From NCBI GenBank assembly GCA_031264715.1, contig JAISDP010000269.1, positions 1 to 6,123 on the forward strand: a stretch of 6,123 bases of DNA, in the 5' to 3' direction. The position numbers and the translations under genes were made by a program. Positions 5,733 through 6,123 of this stretch are shown here, one piece after another (the first letter of the stretch is position 1; every line of letters starts with the position of its first letter). This stretch comes from Bacteroidales bacterium. Lineage in GTDB: Bacteria; Bacteroidota; Bacteroidia; Bacteroidales; UBA4181. The notes under the pieces are model-generated. The model made no database searches and was not told where the DNA came from. It saw only the letters and a program-made list of their open reading frames with translations.

Positions 5733-6123
5733 GACTGGGATTCCTTCTTTTTGTACAGCTTACACCGGTTACCGATGTCGAATCCTTCCGGCAGCGCCTG
5801 GCCGCTGAAAACAGGTTTACCGCCATCGAATGTGACTTCACGCAATACAAGCACTTGACAATCATGGACGAACCGCTCGTGTCATCAGGGAAATTCTATT
5901 ACGAGCGGGATGACAAGGTTCGTTTGGATTACGTCAAACCATCGCCATACCTGATTGTGCTGGACGGACAGAAAGTAAAAATCACATCGGGCGGGAAAAG
6001 TAATGTCTATGATATGTCGTCGTACCGGATGGTGACGGTGATGAAGTCCATACTTTCGTCGTGTTTGCTCGGCGATTTCAGCGGCGACGGCCACGAGTAC
6101 AGCATGTCGGTTTCGGAGGATCA
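5723..6123 (+). CDS. LolA-family outer-membrane lipoprotein carrier, 3' truncated by window
   Basis: From the ATG at 5723 there are 133 complete codons to the window edge. Residues from about 20 onward match the LolA-like fold: E-S-F-R-Q-R-L-A, then F-T-A-I-E-C-D-F-T-Q-Y-K-H-L, L-V-S-S-G-K-F-Y-Y, V-R-L-D-Y-V-K-P-S-P-Y-L-I-V-L-D-G and K-V-K-I. LolA proteins shuttle lipoproteins through the periplasm; relatives in Bacteroidota also occur in lipid or pigment export clusters. The N-terminus is odd: MGGGLGFLLFVQLTPVTD has a short hydrophobic core, no basic residue before it and no clear cleavage site. The frame stays open upstream into the kinase gene, so a start at ATG 5555 (ATGA overlap) would add 56 Arg-rich residues encoded by the hairpin segment. 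The natural start may have been lost to repeat insertion. The family call is firm; the start is not. No promoter of its own was seen. Confidence 0.75.
   Translation, partial: MGGGLGFLLFVQLTPVTDVESFRQRLAAENRFTAIECDFTQYKHLTIMDEPLVSSGKFYYERDDKVRLDYVKPSPYLIVLDGQKVKITSGGKSNVYDMSSYRMVTVMKSILSSCLLGDFSGDGHEYSMSVSED

Noticed and set aside
5559..5745. A MITE with terminal inverted repeats formed by the hairpins at each end
   Set aside because: The two end hairpins resemble each other only roughly in reverse complement, and no target site duplication is seen, so only the weaker call of repeat-like segment is made.
1..6123. CRISPR array, tRNA, rRNA, insertion sequence or integrase
   Set aside because: Reading both strands showed no regularly spaced repeats, no tRNA-like fold, no rRNA sequence and no recombinase motifs.

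Overview
The window reads as a chromosomal piece from a Bacteroidota bacterium, probably of the order Bacteroidales. Three things point there. Candidate promoters carry the -7 element TAnnTTTG, which is typical of this phylum. Most starts lack a strong Shine-Dalgarno sequence. The proteins also have Bacteroidota-style lipoboxes and an A-Q signal cleavage site, and the Wza/Wzc versions are of the type common in this group. No rRNA, tRNA, CRISPR array, transposase or integrase was found.

Layout: (1) Bases 1-68, minus strand: the first 22 codons of a gene whose product begins like phosphate acetyltransferase (Pta). (2) Bases 69-397: a divergent AT-rich intergenic region with two candidate plus-strand promoters and a frame-broken small ORF. 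(3) Bases 398-2034: a two-gene operon with a 5-base gap. It encodes a two-domain lipoprotein (a Cys-containing YbjQ/RcsF-like N-terminal module and a DUF2846-like C-terminal module) and a small outer-membrane beta-barrel protein. (4) Bases 2035-2381: a 347-base non-coding stretch with a perfect hairpin, a doubtful 44-codon ORF and a good promoter at its right end. (5) Bases 2382-5558: a Wza-family polysaccharide export lipoprotein and, 6 bases later, a Wzc-type co-polymerase/BY-tyrosine autokinase with a 12-tyrosine C-terminal tail. (6) Bases 5559-5722: a GC-rich segment of consecutive hairpins that looks like inserted repeat sequence. (7) Bases 5723-6123: the 5' part of a LolA-family lipoprotein carrier whose N-terminus lies inside that hairpin segment; it runs off the window.

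How the genes fit together: the export lipoprotein and the autokinase form the outer- and inner-membrane halves of a trans-envelope exporter for capsular or exopolysaccharide. Cycles of tyrosine phosphorylation on the kinase tail are expected to control chain length and export. No glycosyltransferase, polymerase, flippase or phosphatase lies in the window, so the polymer itself cannot be predicted. The LolA-like protein would carry lipoproteins or another lipid cargo across the periplasm; its link to the export pair rests on position only. The upstream lipoprotein/barrel pair is a separate transcription unit that probably acts at the outer membrane; a link to envelope sensing is speculative.

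The points most worth a second look are the hairpin segment that appears to have replaced the natural start of the LolA-like gene, the frame-broken small ORF near the left end, and the RcsF-like lipoprotein plus barrel pair next to a capsule export operon.
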